From the NCBI GenBank assembly GCA_947452415.1, contig CANGCT010000011.1, forward strand, positions 1-40,433: a stretch of DNA of 40,433 nucleotides. Reading direction: 5' to 3'. Shown here piece by piece: positions 8,434 to 15,995 of the stretch. How positions within the stretch are numbered: the first letter of the stretch is position 1; every line of letters begins with the position of its first letter. Both the position numbers and the translations under genes were made by a program. Origin of the DNA: Flavobacteriaceae bacterium (lineage in GTDB: Bacteria > Bacteroidota > Bacteroidia > Flavobacteriales > Flavobacteriaceae). The notes under the pieces were generated by a model, which ran no database searches, was not told the origin of the DNA, and was given only the letters and a program-made list of their open reading frames with translations.

Positions 8434-9477
8434 ATGTCATTAAGTTTTAAGAAAACCTATACTTTCGCTGTAGTTTCAACTCTATATATTACACTATTTT
8501 CAACCTCTTTAGTTGGAATTTTATTGTTTATATTTGGAACGTTTTCTTGGCAGTTTTGTGTCATTTTTTCTTTTTTTATTGCAATCTTTTCTTTTTTTGT
8601 CCTACAATATCGAGTAGAACATTTTATTTATAGAAGGGTTAAGAAAATCTACGACGATGTTTCCCTCTTAGATTCTACTACACTTACTTCCCAATCCATC
8701 ACTACAGATATGGCAACTTTAACTAGAGAGGTTAAAAAATTTGCTACCGATAAAAAACTCGAAATTGAAAATCTAAAAGTTCGTGAAGAATACCGACGAG
8801 AATTTATGGGCAATGTTTCTCACGAATTAAAAACACCACTTTTTACTGTTCAAGGATATCTTTCCACCTTAATAGATGGAGCAATGAAGGATAAAGAACT
8901 TCGAAAAAAATATTTAGGAAGAGCTGAGAAAGGTGTGGAAAGGCTTATATATATAGTAGAAGATTTAGACATGATTTCTAAATTAGAAATGGGACAGTTA
9001 AATTTGGAATATTCGGAATTTAATTTATTAGAATTGATTCAGAATGTATTTGATTTATTAGAAATGAATGCCGATAAAAAGAACATTATTTTAATGTTTG
9101 ATAGAAAATACAACAAAGCTATTAACGTTGTTGCAGATCAAGAAAAAATACAACAGACGCTTACCAATTTGATAATAAACTCTATTAAATACGGCAAAGA
9201 AAATGGCACAACAGAAGTAACAATTGAAGACTTGGTGAAAAACAAAATCATTGTTAGAATTCGAGACAATGGAGAAGGAATAGAAAAACAATATATTCCT
9301 AGGCTTTTTGAACGTTTCTTTAGGGTTGATAAAAGTGGTGCTAGAAGCGAAGGTGGTTCTGGCCTTGGACTTTCAATTGTAAAACACATTATTGAAGGTC
9401 ACAATGAAAAAATATATGTAGAAAGCGAATTTGGAAAAGGATCTGAATTTTCATTCACTTTGGAAAAGGTTAAATAA
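8434..9477 (+). CDS. sensor histidine kinase (PhoR-like)
   Basis: 347 residues. Two membrane helices (residues ~10-35 and ~40-58) are separated by only a few residues, so there is almost no periplasmic sensor; sensing is probably in the membrane or via a partner. A linker follows, then the HisKA domain with the phospho-acceptor H130 in FMGNVSHELKTPLFTVQGYL. The HATPase_c domain has the N box (LTNLIINSIKYG), G1 box (DNGEGI), F box (LFERFFRVD) and G2 box (GGSGLGLSIVKHI). It forms an operon with the response regulator. Its 3' end overlaps the convergent glycosyltransferase by 27 bases. Confidence 0.94.
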   Translation: MSLSFKKTYTFAVVSTLYITLFSTSLVGILLFIFGTFSWQFCVIFSFFIAIFSFFVLQYRVEHFIYRRVKKIYDDVSLLDSTTLTSQSITTDMATLTREVKKFATDKKLEIENLKVREEYRREFMGNVSHELKTPLFTVQGYLSTLIDGAMKDKELRKKYLGRAEKGVERLIYIVEDLDMISKLEMGQLNLEYSEFNLLELIQNVFDLLEMNADKKNIILMFDRKYNKAINVVADQEKIQQTLTNLIINSIKYGKENGTTEVTIEDLVKNKIIVRIRDNGEGIEKQYIPRLFERFFRVDKSGARSEGGSGLGLSIVKHIIEGHNEKIYVESEFGKGSEFSFTLEKVK

Positions 9478-10521
9478 TTCTCTCCAATTGATCTCTGTAT
9501 TTATTTTAGGAAAACCTTTATATAAACTTGCCGATCCTAAATATTCTATTTTAAATTTATGTTGTTTAGTACTAGCAATTAATCCTGCTATTTTAAGCTT
9601 ATCCGCTAAATACTCTTGTTCAAATTGTCCTGGAGTGGGAATAAAAAAGGCTTTCTTTTCTAATTTTGCCAAATCCATAATAGTAGTATATCCTGACCTT
9701 GAAAGTACCATTTCACTTTCATTTATAGTTTTTTCTAACTGTTCGGTTTGCATATAATTATAGATTGTAACTTTTCCTATTTGCTCTATTTTTTGTTCTG
9801 CTTCTACATTCCCTTTAATAAATACTGCTTTCCTATCAAAAATTTGGAGTTTTTTTAGAATTTTTTCATCTAATATGCTTCTTTGTGGCTCTGGACCTGA
9901 AAGTAGGACCATTAATTCATATTTTATTGGAAGGATTTGTTTTTTCATTCGACTTAATAAGCCTATGTATTTTATATTAAGATCCGTTTTAACTAAATGG
10001 CCCAATTCACCAGATAAATTAGGGGAATTTTTTACATCAGGCACCCAGCATTCTTGAAATTTTCGAATAATAAAGGTGTGGATTTTACTCGAAAGCCAGG
10101 TAGTACTTCCTGACATAACCTTTAATTGGTGGGTAATATAAACTGAAGGAATACTTTTGCTATAAACTCCAAACCGATTGTCAGAAATAATTCCACTTAG
10201 CGAATATTCTTGAACCCAATTTTGCACTATCTTTTTCTCTTTACGAATTGCGGATACAATTTTTAAACTATTAAAAATTAATTTCCATTTAAACTGACAA
10301 GGGTTTTTGGGATATTCGATACAATAGGAAGGCAGTTCAAGGGAAGTTAAATGTGGAAACTCTTTTTTTAACAATAATAAAGAAGGCCCATCAGATGCTA
10401 TTATTGGAGTAAATCCATTTTTTTCTAACTCCTGAATAATAAGAATACATCGTGTGGCATGCCCTAGTCCCCAGTTTAAGGGAGCTACAAGGATGTTTTT
10501 AGGTAAATTATTTCTAGTCAT
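9451..10521 (-). CDS. MurG-like glycosyltransferase (GT28-type C-terminal domain)
   Basis: 356 residues with a GT-B fold. The N-terminal half starts ILVAPLNWGLGHATRCILII, the glycine-rich GHA motif of MurG/UGT-type enzymes. The C-terminal half has VLLSGPEPQRS, then a donor-binding stretch SEMVLSRSGYTTIMDLAKLEKKAFFIPTPG-like (SRSGYTT ... IPTPGQFEQEYLA), similar to the MurG UDP-GlcNAc site. It probably transfers a sugar from a nucleotide donor to a lipid or polysaccharide acceptor at the inner membrane. It is not murG itself, as there is no cell-wall cluster around it. The last 27 coding bases overlap the kinase gene on the other strand. Confidence 0.75.
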   Translation of the reverse strand: MTRNNLPKNILVAPLNWGLGHATRCILIIQELEKNGFTPIIASDGPSLLLLKKEFPHLTSLELPSYCIEYPKNPCQFKWKLIFNSLKIVSAIRKEKKIVQNWVQEYSLSGIISDNRFGVYSKSIPSVYITHQLKVMSGSTTWLSSKIHTFIIRKFQECWVPDVKNSPNLSGELGHLVKTDLNIKYIGLLSRMKKQILPIKYELMVLLSGPEPQRSILDEKILKKLQIFDRKAVFIKGNVEAEQKIEQIGKVTIYNYMQTEQLEKTINESEMVLSRSGYTTIMDLAKLEKKAFFIPTPGQFEQEYLADKLKIAGLIASTKQHKFKIEYLGSASLYKGFPKINTEINWRELFNLFQSE

Positions 10522-10612
10522 TTGGGCGTAACTATTTAATTATCAATACAAATATAATAAAAAAATATCAACTAATATTTTCTTAATTTTACCAAAACAT
10601 TAATTTTTAGTC

Positions 10613-11287
10613 GTGGGAAGCAAAAACAAGTTAAAAAGATTTAGGGAAAACGAAACATTCGAGAATGTTTTTCAACCTACAAGAGAAGAAGTAGTAAGCA
10701 ATAATTTTCCGCTTCTAGGCAAGTGGAATAATGATTTCTTTAAAAACAACAATCCAATAATCATAGAATTAGGATGTGGTAAAGGCGAATACTCAGTTGG
10801 TCTAGCATCTCTTTTCCCAGATAAAAATTTTGTAGGAATTGATATAAAAGGAGCTCGTTTTTGGCGTGGCGCTAAAACTGCAGTTGACGAAGGAATGCAC
10901 AATGTGGCATTCATTAGAACTCAAATTGAGCTAGTCAATCATATTTTTTCCGATGGCGAGGTAGATGAAATATGGATCACTTTTCCGGATCCACAAATAA
11001 AATACAAACGCACCAAACACCGCATGACTAATTCGGAATTTTTGCAACTGTATAAAAAAATATTGAAACCTGAAGGTGTAGTAAACTTAAAAACCGATAG
11101 CGAATTTATGCACGGTTACACCCTAGGATTGTTGCATGGTGAAGGGCACGAAGTTTTGTATGCCAATCATAATGTATATAAAAATGAAGGGGCGCCCAGC
11201 GAAGTTACGGGCATCCAAACATTTTATGAAAAACAATATTTAGAAATAAATAAATCAATTACGTATATTCGTTTTAAAATTAAATAA
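10613..11287 (+). CDS. trmB: tRNA (guanine(46)-N7)-methyltransferase
   Basis: 224 residues from a GTG start (GSKNKLKRFRENETF is the usual beginning in this phylum). SAM-dependent Rossmann methyltransferase that makes m7G46 in the tRNA variable loop. Motif I is IIELGCGKGEYSVGLA (~50-65). Further landmarks are FVGIDIKGARFWRGA, and WITFPDPQIKYKRTKHRM, which holds the TrmB signature (F/W)PDP(W/Q)xKxRHxKRR. TEVTGIQTFYE-type residues are near the end (PSEVTGIQTFYEKQYL). It is the first gene of a tight operon: the next ATG follows its stop with no gap. Confidence 0.95.
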   Translation: MGSKNKLKRFRENETFENVFQPTREEVVSNNFPLLGKWNNDFFKNNNPIIIELGCGKGEYSVGLASLFPDKNFVGIDIKGARFWRGAKTAVDEGMHNVAFIRTQIELVNHIFSDGEVDEIWITFPDPQIKYKRTKHRMTNSEFLQLYKKILKPEGVVNLKTDSEFMHGYTLGLLHGEGHEVLYANHNVYKNEGAPSEVTGIQTFYEKQYLEINKSITYIRFKIK

Positions 11288-11923
11288 ATGAAGTTTTTTC
11301 TTCCTTTTTTCTTTGGATATTTAGCAGCCGTTGTAGGGGTTATTCCGCCAGGGCTAATTAATCTGACAGCTGCCAAAGTAAGCCTTGTTGAAGGAAAAAA
11401 AAGGGCAATGGTCTTTGTTTTTGGCGCCTTGATAATTATATTTCTTCAAACCTATGTTTCGGTAATTTTTGCTCAATATATAAATCATCACAACGAAATA
11501 GTTATTTTACTCCGAGAAATAGGACTACTAATTTTCATAGCATTATCCATTTATTTCTTAAAATTTGCCAGGAAACCTACTATTGGCAATGAAGAAAATG
11601 ATGTTGTGAAAAGTAAACGAAGTAGATTCTTTGTAGGTATGTTTGTTTCAGCAATTAATTTTTTTCCAATTCCATATTATGTACTGATAAGTATGACCAT
11701 GGTATCTTATGGTATTTTTACTTTTGAAACTTTACCAGAATATAGTTTTGTCTTAGGTGCAGTTTTAGGCTCTAGTACCATCTTTTACCTGTATGTAGTT
11801 TTCTTTAATAAAATGAAATCAAAAACCAGTTATTTTATCAATAATATGAATAAAATGATTGGAACCATTACCGGAATTGTAGCATTATTTACCTTTTTTA
11901 ATCTTGTAAAAAACTACTTTTAA
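11288..11923 (+). CDS. LysE-family amino acid exporter / translocator
   Basis: 211 residues with about six hydrophobic helices. The N-terminal pattern GYLAAVVGVIPPGLINLTAAKVSLVEG (in the first helix and loop) matches the LysE/RhtB family (P-G in helix 1, then N-x-T). The substrate is not readable; members export lysine, arginine, threonine or homoserine. The ATG directly abuts the trmB stop, and its TAATG stop/start overlaps the next gene, so all three genes are cotranscribed and probably translationally coupled. Confidence 0.8.
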   Translation: MKFFLPFFFGYLAAVVGVIPPGLINLTAAKVSLVEGKKRAMVFVFGALIIIFLQTYVSVIFAQYINHHNEIVILLREIGLLIFIALSIYFLKFARKPTIGNEENDVVKSKRSRFFVGMFVSAINFFPIPYYVLISMTMVSYGIFTFETLPEYSFVLGAVLGSSTIFYLYVVFFNKMKSKTSYFINNMNKMIGTITGIVALFTFFNLVKNYF

Positions 11924-12246
11924 TGGAAGAAAATTTCTTTGAAAGGGTGTATACAATTGCCAAACAAATTCCTATAGGCCGAGTAACTTCTTATGGTGCA
12001 ATTGCCAGAGCGTTAGGCACTGCACGCTCTGCAAGAATGGTAGGTTGGGCAATGAATGCTTCCCACAATAGAGACGATGTTCCTGCACATCGAGTGGTTA
12101 ACAGAAAAGGATTGCTTTCTGGTAAACACCATTTTGAAGGCACAAACCTCATGCAGCAACTTTTAGAAAATGAAGGAATTCAAGTAGTTGATAATCAAAT
12201 TATGGATTTTGATAAGGTTTATTGGGAACCTAAGATTACGGTATAA
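11923..12246 (+). CDS. alkyltransferase-like (ATL) DNA-repair protein, MGMT fold with Ala at the catalytic position
   Basis: 107 residues, equivalent to the C-terminal DNA-binding domain of O6-alkylguanine-DNA alkyltransferase. It has the helix-turn-helix and arginine finger region (GRVTSYGAIARALGTARSARMVGWAM). The active-site motif PCHR of MGMT reads PAHRV here (Ala55), so it cannot accept an alkyl group. That is the hallmark of ATL proteins, which flag O6-alkylguanine for nucleotide excision repair. E. coli ATL has Trp at this place. The start overlaps the stop of the LysE gene (TAATG). Confidence 0.85.
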   Translation: MEENFFERVYTIAKQIPIGRVTSYGAIARALGTARSARMVGWAMNASHNRDDVPAHRVVNRKGLLSGKHHFEGTNLMQQLLENEGIQVVDNQIMDFDKVYWEPKITV

Positions 12247-12294
12247 TTAGATTATATTGACTATGAAAAAAGCATTTTATTTAAATTTACGAAG

Positions 12295-12855
12295 TTACAC
12301 TTTCATTATTTCGGCTTCTTTATGAGCCAAATGTTCTTCAATTTTTTTTATAAAAGCATCGGTTAATTTTTGAATATCATCTTCGGCTTTTTTGCATAAA
12401 TCTTCGGAGGTTCCATCTTTTTCTAATTTTTTAATATCTGAATTAGCATCTTTTCTATGGTTACGAATTCCAATTTTAGCATCTTCGGATTCTTGTTTGG
12501 CTTGTTTTACCAAATCTCTTCTTCGTTCTTCAGTTAATGGTGGCACACTAATAATTACAATGTCACCATTATTCATAGGATTGAAACCAAGATTTGCAAT
12601 CATAATTGCTTTTTCTATTGGGTGCAACATGCTTTTTTCATACGGCTGTATGGTAATTGTTCTAGCATCTGGCACGGTAACGTTTGCAATTTGAGAAAGT
12701 GGTGTTTGTGACCCATAATAATCAACAAAAACACTACCTAACATTTGTGGAGATGCTTTTCCTGCACGAATGTTTAAAAAAGATTTTTCTAAGTGGTCTA
12801 CAGAACCTGTCATGGCTTCTTTAGTGCCATCAATTATAAATTCAATTTCTTCCAT
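12295..12855 (-). CDS. frr: ribosome recycling factor
   Basis: 186 residues, normal length (RRF is ~185). It has the three-helix bundle with SFLNIRAGKASPQML near the N terminus (the conserved R-x-G-x-A-x-P), VTVPDARTITIQPYEKSML in the beta domain, and LTEERRRDLVKQAKQESEDAKIGIRNHRKDA in the long helix. With EF-G it splits the post-termination ribosome. It is downstream of pyrH (67-base gap), the usual pyrH-frr pair. Confidence 0.96.
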   Translation of the reverse strand: MEEIEFIIDGTKEAMTGSVDHLEKSFLNIRAGKASPQMLGSVFVDYYGSQTPLSQIANVTVPDARTITIQPYEKSMLHPIEKAIMIANLGFNPMNNGDIVIISVPPLTEERRRDLVKQAKQESEDAKIGIRNHRKDANSDIKKLEKDGTSEDLCKKAEDDIQKLTDAFIKKIEEHLAHKEAEIMKV

Positions 12856-12922
12856 TTTTTTATACGTTTCTTATTAGGTTTATAGTTTGCAGCACAATGA
12901 ACAACAAATAATAAACCATTAA

Positions 12923-13630
12923 CTAAATATTTACTACTGTTCCTACGTTTTCTCCTTCACATATTTTCAAAAGATTTCCTCTTTTATTCATGTCAAAAAC
13001 TACGATAGGTAATTTATTTTCTTGACTTAAGGTAAATGCGGTAGTATCCATAACATTCAATCCTTTTTTCAATACCTCTTCAAAAGAAATATAATCGAAT
13101 TTGGTTGCAGTTGTATCTTTTTCAGGATCTGCAGAATAAATTCCGTCAACTCGAGTTCCTTTTAAAATAACATCTGCATGTACTTCTACGCCACGTAAAA
13201 CGGCAGCGGTATCGGTTGTGAAATAAGGATTTCCTGTTCCAGCTCCAAAGATTACTACTCTTCCTTTTTCAAGATGACGTACTGCTCTTCTTTTAATATA
13301 AGGTTCTGCAATTGCTTCAATTTTCAAGGCAGTTTGTAATCTCGTTAAAATTCCTTTGTCCTCTAGAGCACCTTGCAAAGCCATTCCGTTAATCACGGTA
13401 GCAAGCATACCCATATAATCACCCTGCACTCTATCCATTCCATTACTAGCACCAGCAACTCCTCTAAAAATATTTCCACCTCCAATAACGATTGCAACTT
13501 CAATACCTTTGTCATGAATTTGCTTAATTTCATCTGCATATTCGGCAAGAATTTTAGGATCAATTCCATATTGCCTTTCGCCCATTAATGCTTCACCACT
13601 TAATTTTAGAAGAATTCTTTTGTATTTCAT
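12923..13630 (-). CDS. pyrH: UMP kinase
   Basis: 235 residues, amino acid kinase fold. Converts UMP to UDP with ATP. Visible landmarks are [14 protein letters not shown] (ATP-binding start), [13 protein letters not shown] (glycine-rich loop), [17 protein letters not shown] (substrate loop), [12 protein letters not shown] and [20 protein letters not shown] near the end. It precedes frr on the same strand. A TATATTTGC -7 box lies upstream at 13698-13706. Confidence 0.96.
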   Translation of the reverse strand: MKYKRILLKLSGEALMGERQYGIDPKILAEYADEIKQIHDKGIEVAIVIGGGNIFRGVAGASNGMDRVQGDYMGMLATVINGMALQGALEDKGILTRLQTALKIEAIAEPYIKRRAVRHLEKGRVVIFGAGTGNPYFTTDTAAVLRGVEVHADVILKGTRVDGIYSADPEKDTTATKFDYISFEEVLKKGLNVMDTTAFTLSQENKLPIVVFDMNKRGNLLKICEGENVGTVVNI

Positions 13631-13697
13631 TGCAGTTTTTGGTATTTTAAAAAGTTATTTTAAAACTCTTTCGGGGTTGTATTTATTAATTTACATT

Positions 13698-13706
13698 GCA
13701 AATATA
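13698..13706 (-). promoter_or_regulatory. -7 box of the pyrH-frr operon
   Basis: TATATTTGC on the minus strand, an exact TAnnTTTGC match, 68 bases before the pyrH ATG. The nearest TTTG on that strand (13732-13735) is 25 bases away, longer than ideal. Confidence 0.5.
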
Positions 13707-13783
13707 AACATTTCCTTTTTTTATTTATAGCCAAATTGTCAAGTTGTGTAACATTTCTTACCGAGTGATTTTTTTTGGAATCG

Positions 13784-13792
13784 TATATTTGC
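13784..13792 (+). promoter_or_regulatory. -7 box of the thioredoxin-like gene
   Basis: TATATTTGC, an exact match, 22 bases before the ATG at 13814. I see no convincing -33 element at normal spacing. Confidence 0.5.
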
Positions 13793-13813
13793 CTAACAAA
13801 CAAATAAACCTAC

Positions 13814-14404
13814 ATGAATTCAATACTAAATAAAAGCATTGCCAAAGGCAAATCCTATCAAGAATATAGGATTTTCACTGCAAAACTATCTCAAGACGGA
13901 CAATCTTCTGGCGAAAATCCAACCCCAGATTATGTAAACTATACCAAATTGAATGAGTCGCGTATGCATCGATTGGATAAAACCTTGGAATTGGTTGACG
14001 ATGTGAAATTGTATTTAGAAAATTTACCCAAAGAATATATTTGGTTAATTCTTGCAGAAAGTTGGTGTGGTGATGCTGCGCAAATTTTACCCGTTATAAA
14101 TAAAATGGCAGAAGTTTCGAATAAAATTGATTTAAAAATTGCTCTTCGAGATGAGAATGAAGATTTGATGAATTTATTTCTAACCGATGGTTCCAAGTCT
14201 ATCCCTAAATTGATTATTATAAATAAAGAAACAGGATCAGTTATAGGTAATTTCGGCCCAAGACCAGCACCTGCTAAACAATTACTACTAGATTATAAAG
14301 CAGCTCACGGAGTTGTGGATGAAGCTGCAAAAATTGAATTGCAAAAATGGTATTTAGCGGATAAAGGAGTTGCTATTCAGCGGGAGATTGTTGCGTTGCA
14401 TTGA
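13814..14404 (+). CDS. thioredoxin-family protein with a single active-site cysteine
   Basis: 196 residues. The thioredoxin-like core starts near residue 75 (IWLILAESWCGDAAQILPVI), so the CxxC motif is WCGDA: Cys85 is kept and the second cysteine is replaced by Ala or shifted. A conserved cis-Pro region follows (SKSIPKLIIINKETG), then FGPRPAPAKQLLLDY. No signal peptide is seen, so it is probably cytoplasmic. With one cysteine it cannot work as a dithiol oxidoreductase; a monothiol or thiol-binding role is more likely. Monocistronic, with a good -7 box. Confidence 0.8.
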   Translation: MNSILNKSIAKGKSYQEYRIFTAKLSQDGQSSGENPTPDYVNYTKLNESRMHRLDKTLELVDDVKLYLENLPKEYIWLILAESWCGDAAQILPVINKMAEVSNKIDLKIALRDENEDLMNLFLTDGSKSIPKLIIINKETGSVIGNFGPRPAPAKQLLLDYKAAHGVVDEAAKIELQKWYLADKGVAIQREIVALH

Positions 14405-14410
14405 TAAGTG

Positions 14411-14974
14411 TTAAAATGTTCTAATTGCAATTCCTAAACTAATACTGTAAACAGCTGTTTTAAAATAATTATTGAAATCATAACCTGAAATTTCTGCGAA
14501 AATTATTGTGTCTTCATCATTTTCTATTCCGATGCTGTATTTTTGATAATTCCCAACAAGATTTCCTCTTCCAAGTGCAATTCCTTTTCCATACCCTGCT
14601 TGAAGAGTTAATCGTGTTCCGTTTCCAAAACCAGGACTCAATCTTAAATTTCCAAATAAGGGTACAGCGACTAGTTTTTGATTTATATTCCAATCAATAC
14701 CTGTATGAAGACCAATACCAATCCATTTATTTTGTTGAATTCCAAAGCCAAACTTACTAGACAATCCATTAGGTAAAAACCAAGTTGTGTTTTTAGACCC
14801 ATCTGCAAAAGTTTCACCACGATTAACATTTGCGGCTAACGGAATTGAAACATCAAATTGCAGAAAAGTAGGCTTAATTTTTGTTTTTTTAATCTGATCA
14901 GAATCTTTAATTTCTTGTGAGAATCCAGAAAAACAGGATGATAAAAGCAGTAATATAAAAAATTTATGATTCAT
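14411..14974 (-). CDS. secreted outer-membrane beta-barrel-type protein, unknown function
   Basis: 187 residues. A signal peptide (MNHKFFILLLLSSCFSGFSQ) is followed by alternating hydrophobic and polar strands rich in Gly and aromatics: KFGFGIQQNKWIGIGLHTGI, LTLQAGYGKGIALGRGNLVG, and a terminal strand AVYSISLGIAIRTF ending in Phe, the usual C-terminal barrel signal. It fits a small 8-stranded porin-like barrel. It converges with the thioredoxin-like gene with 6 bases between stops. I do not recognise a named family. Confidence 0.65.
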   Translation of the reverse strand: MNHKFFILLLLSSCFSGFSQEIKDSDQIKKTKIKPTFLQFDVSIPLAANVNRGETFADGSKNTTWFLPNGLSSKFGFGIQQNKWIGIGLHTGIDWNINQKLVAVPLFGNLRLSPGFGNGTRLTLQAGYGKGIALGRGNLVGNYQKYSIGIENDEDTIIFAEISGYDFNNYFKTAVYSISLGIAIRTF

Positions 14975-15043
14975 AAGATATTGTTTTTTCTATAAGTATA
15001 GAGCTTAGTACTTCTTTTCAACGTTTATTAATTGAAACGCAAT

Positions 15044-15326
15044 TTATATTTTTACTTTCCTCACTAGCCTTATGATTCTTGGTAATCTGCTTCCATGAAA
15101 AGCTCTTAGAACTTCTATTCTATTTGCACGAATTCTATAAATTATTAGTTAGGAACCTAAAATGATATTTATATATATCTTGGTTCTGGTTTCCAAATGT
15201 CGGCATTCAGGATGATGAAAGTATTGGGTTTCTAAATTTCGAACTCTATTAAATCTTCATAAAAATATAAAGCCGTCTTCTCACCAAAAAACAACTTCTC
15301 CATATTCAAAAATATCTTAAATGTCA
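15044..15326 (-). pseudogene. decayed RelE/ParE-type toxin
   Basis: Downstream of the small antitoxin-like gene. The first frame (ATG at 15326, MTFKIFLNMEKLFFGEKTAL) stops early. A second frame gives HPECRHLETRTKIYINIILG and, after an in-frame stop, LIIYRIRANRIEVLRAFHG followed by SRLPRII. The pattern PEC-x-HL ... IYR-x-I ... YLIIYRI ... IEVLR-x-FH-x-SR is that of RelE/ParE-superfamily toxins. At least one frameshift and one stop break it, so no functional toxin is made. Confidence 0.6.
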
Positions 15327-15348
15327 TTAAAATAAAAATCTGATTGAA

Positions 15349-15513
15349 CTACCGCTTTCTTTCTAACCTCCATTTTTGAAACTTTTCATCGAATTCTTTT
15401 TCTGTCAAAAATTCACCTTTCTCCGCTTCTTTTATCAAAGAAACAAAGTCTTCTTGTAACATCGGTTTACCTGGGGTGGCTAAGTTATTTGGTTTTTCTT
15501 TTGCAGTTTTCAT
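15349..15513 (-). CDS. small antitoxin-like protein of a broken type II toxin-antitoxin pair
   Basis: 54 codons, ATG at 15513 to TAG at 15349. The sequence starts MKTAKEKPNNLATPGKPMLQ and continues with a helical, charged stretch (EDFVSLIKEAEKGEFLTEKE, then FDEKFQKWRLERKR). It is hydrophilic, has no signal peptide, and sits directly upstream of the RelE/ParE-like remnant. That order and size fit an antitoxin whose C-terminal helix wraps the toxin. The frame is intact, so it may be an orphan antitoxin. I know no named family for it. Confidence 0.6.
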   Translation of the reverse strand: MKTAKEKPNNLATPGKPMLQEDFVSLIKEAEKGEFLTEKEFDEKFQKWRLERKR

Positions 15514-15603
15514 AATAACCTAAATTTAAACTTATTATAGAAGTAAGAAAAAAAAGAAATTAAAAAAATCTGGATGATTATTTAATATAGATATTAAAAA
15601 TTA

Positions 15604-15987
15604 TTATCTCACAATCCCTTCTTCTGGAACAAACTCAACTGCTTTTGCAATCTTTTTCCCTTTTAATTTGCCATTTGCTGCAATAAGTCGGTCTTTTACT
15701 GCATCATACATCTTTTTATATTCTTTAATGTCTGACGCATAATATTGGGTGCTTTTAGCAAAAGTTAAACTATCTATTTTGTATTTATTTTTAATAAATT
15801 CGGTTGGTTTTACGTAATTCTGAACCGAGGAGTTTTGCGTTCTTGCAGCTTCTAAAATAGCTAAATCATAAATAATATCCTCCATTTTATCTTTTTCAAT
15901 AAGATTTTTTGGTTTTGGAATACTTTCTTCTTTGCAACTAGTAGTTACAAAAATTAGAGTGGTGAAAAGTAAAATAAATTTTTTCAT
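15604..15987 (-). CDS. DUF4296 lipoprotein
   Basis: 127 residues. Lipoprotein signal MKKFILLFTTLIFVTTSCKE with the lipobox cysteine at residue 18. The mature part has KDKMEDIIYDLAILEAARTQ and FAKSTQYYASDIKEYKKMYD, the pattern of the DUF4296 family found in Bacteroidota. Function unknown; probably anchored to a membrane. It begins 8 bases after dihydroorotase ends, so it is the last gene of that operon. Confidence 0.85.
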   Translation of the reverse strand: MKKFILLFTTLIFVTTSCKEESIPKPKNLIEKDKMEDIIYDLAILEAARTQNSSVQNYVKPTEFIKNKYKIDSLTFAKSTQYYASDIKEYKKMYDAVKDRLIAANGKLKGKKIAKAVEFVPEEGIVR

Positions 15988-15995
15988 AGTATTAA

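Noticed and set aside
9431..9757. 108-residue plus-strand ORF after the kinase
   Set aside because: Out-of-frame shadow of the kinase end and the antisense of the glycosyltransferase.
15001..15043. tRNA or small RNA in the gap before the toxin remnant
   Set aside because: No cloverleaf, CCA end or stable stem visible.
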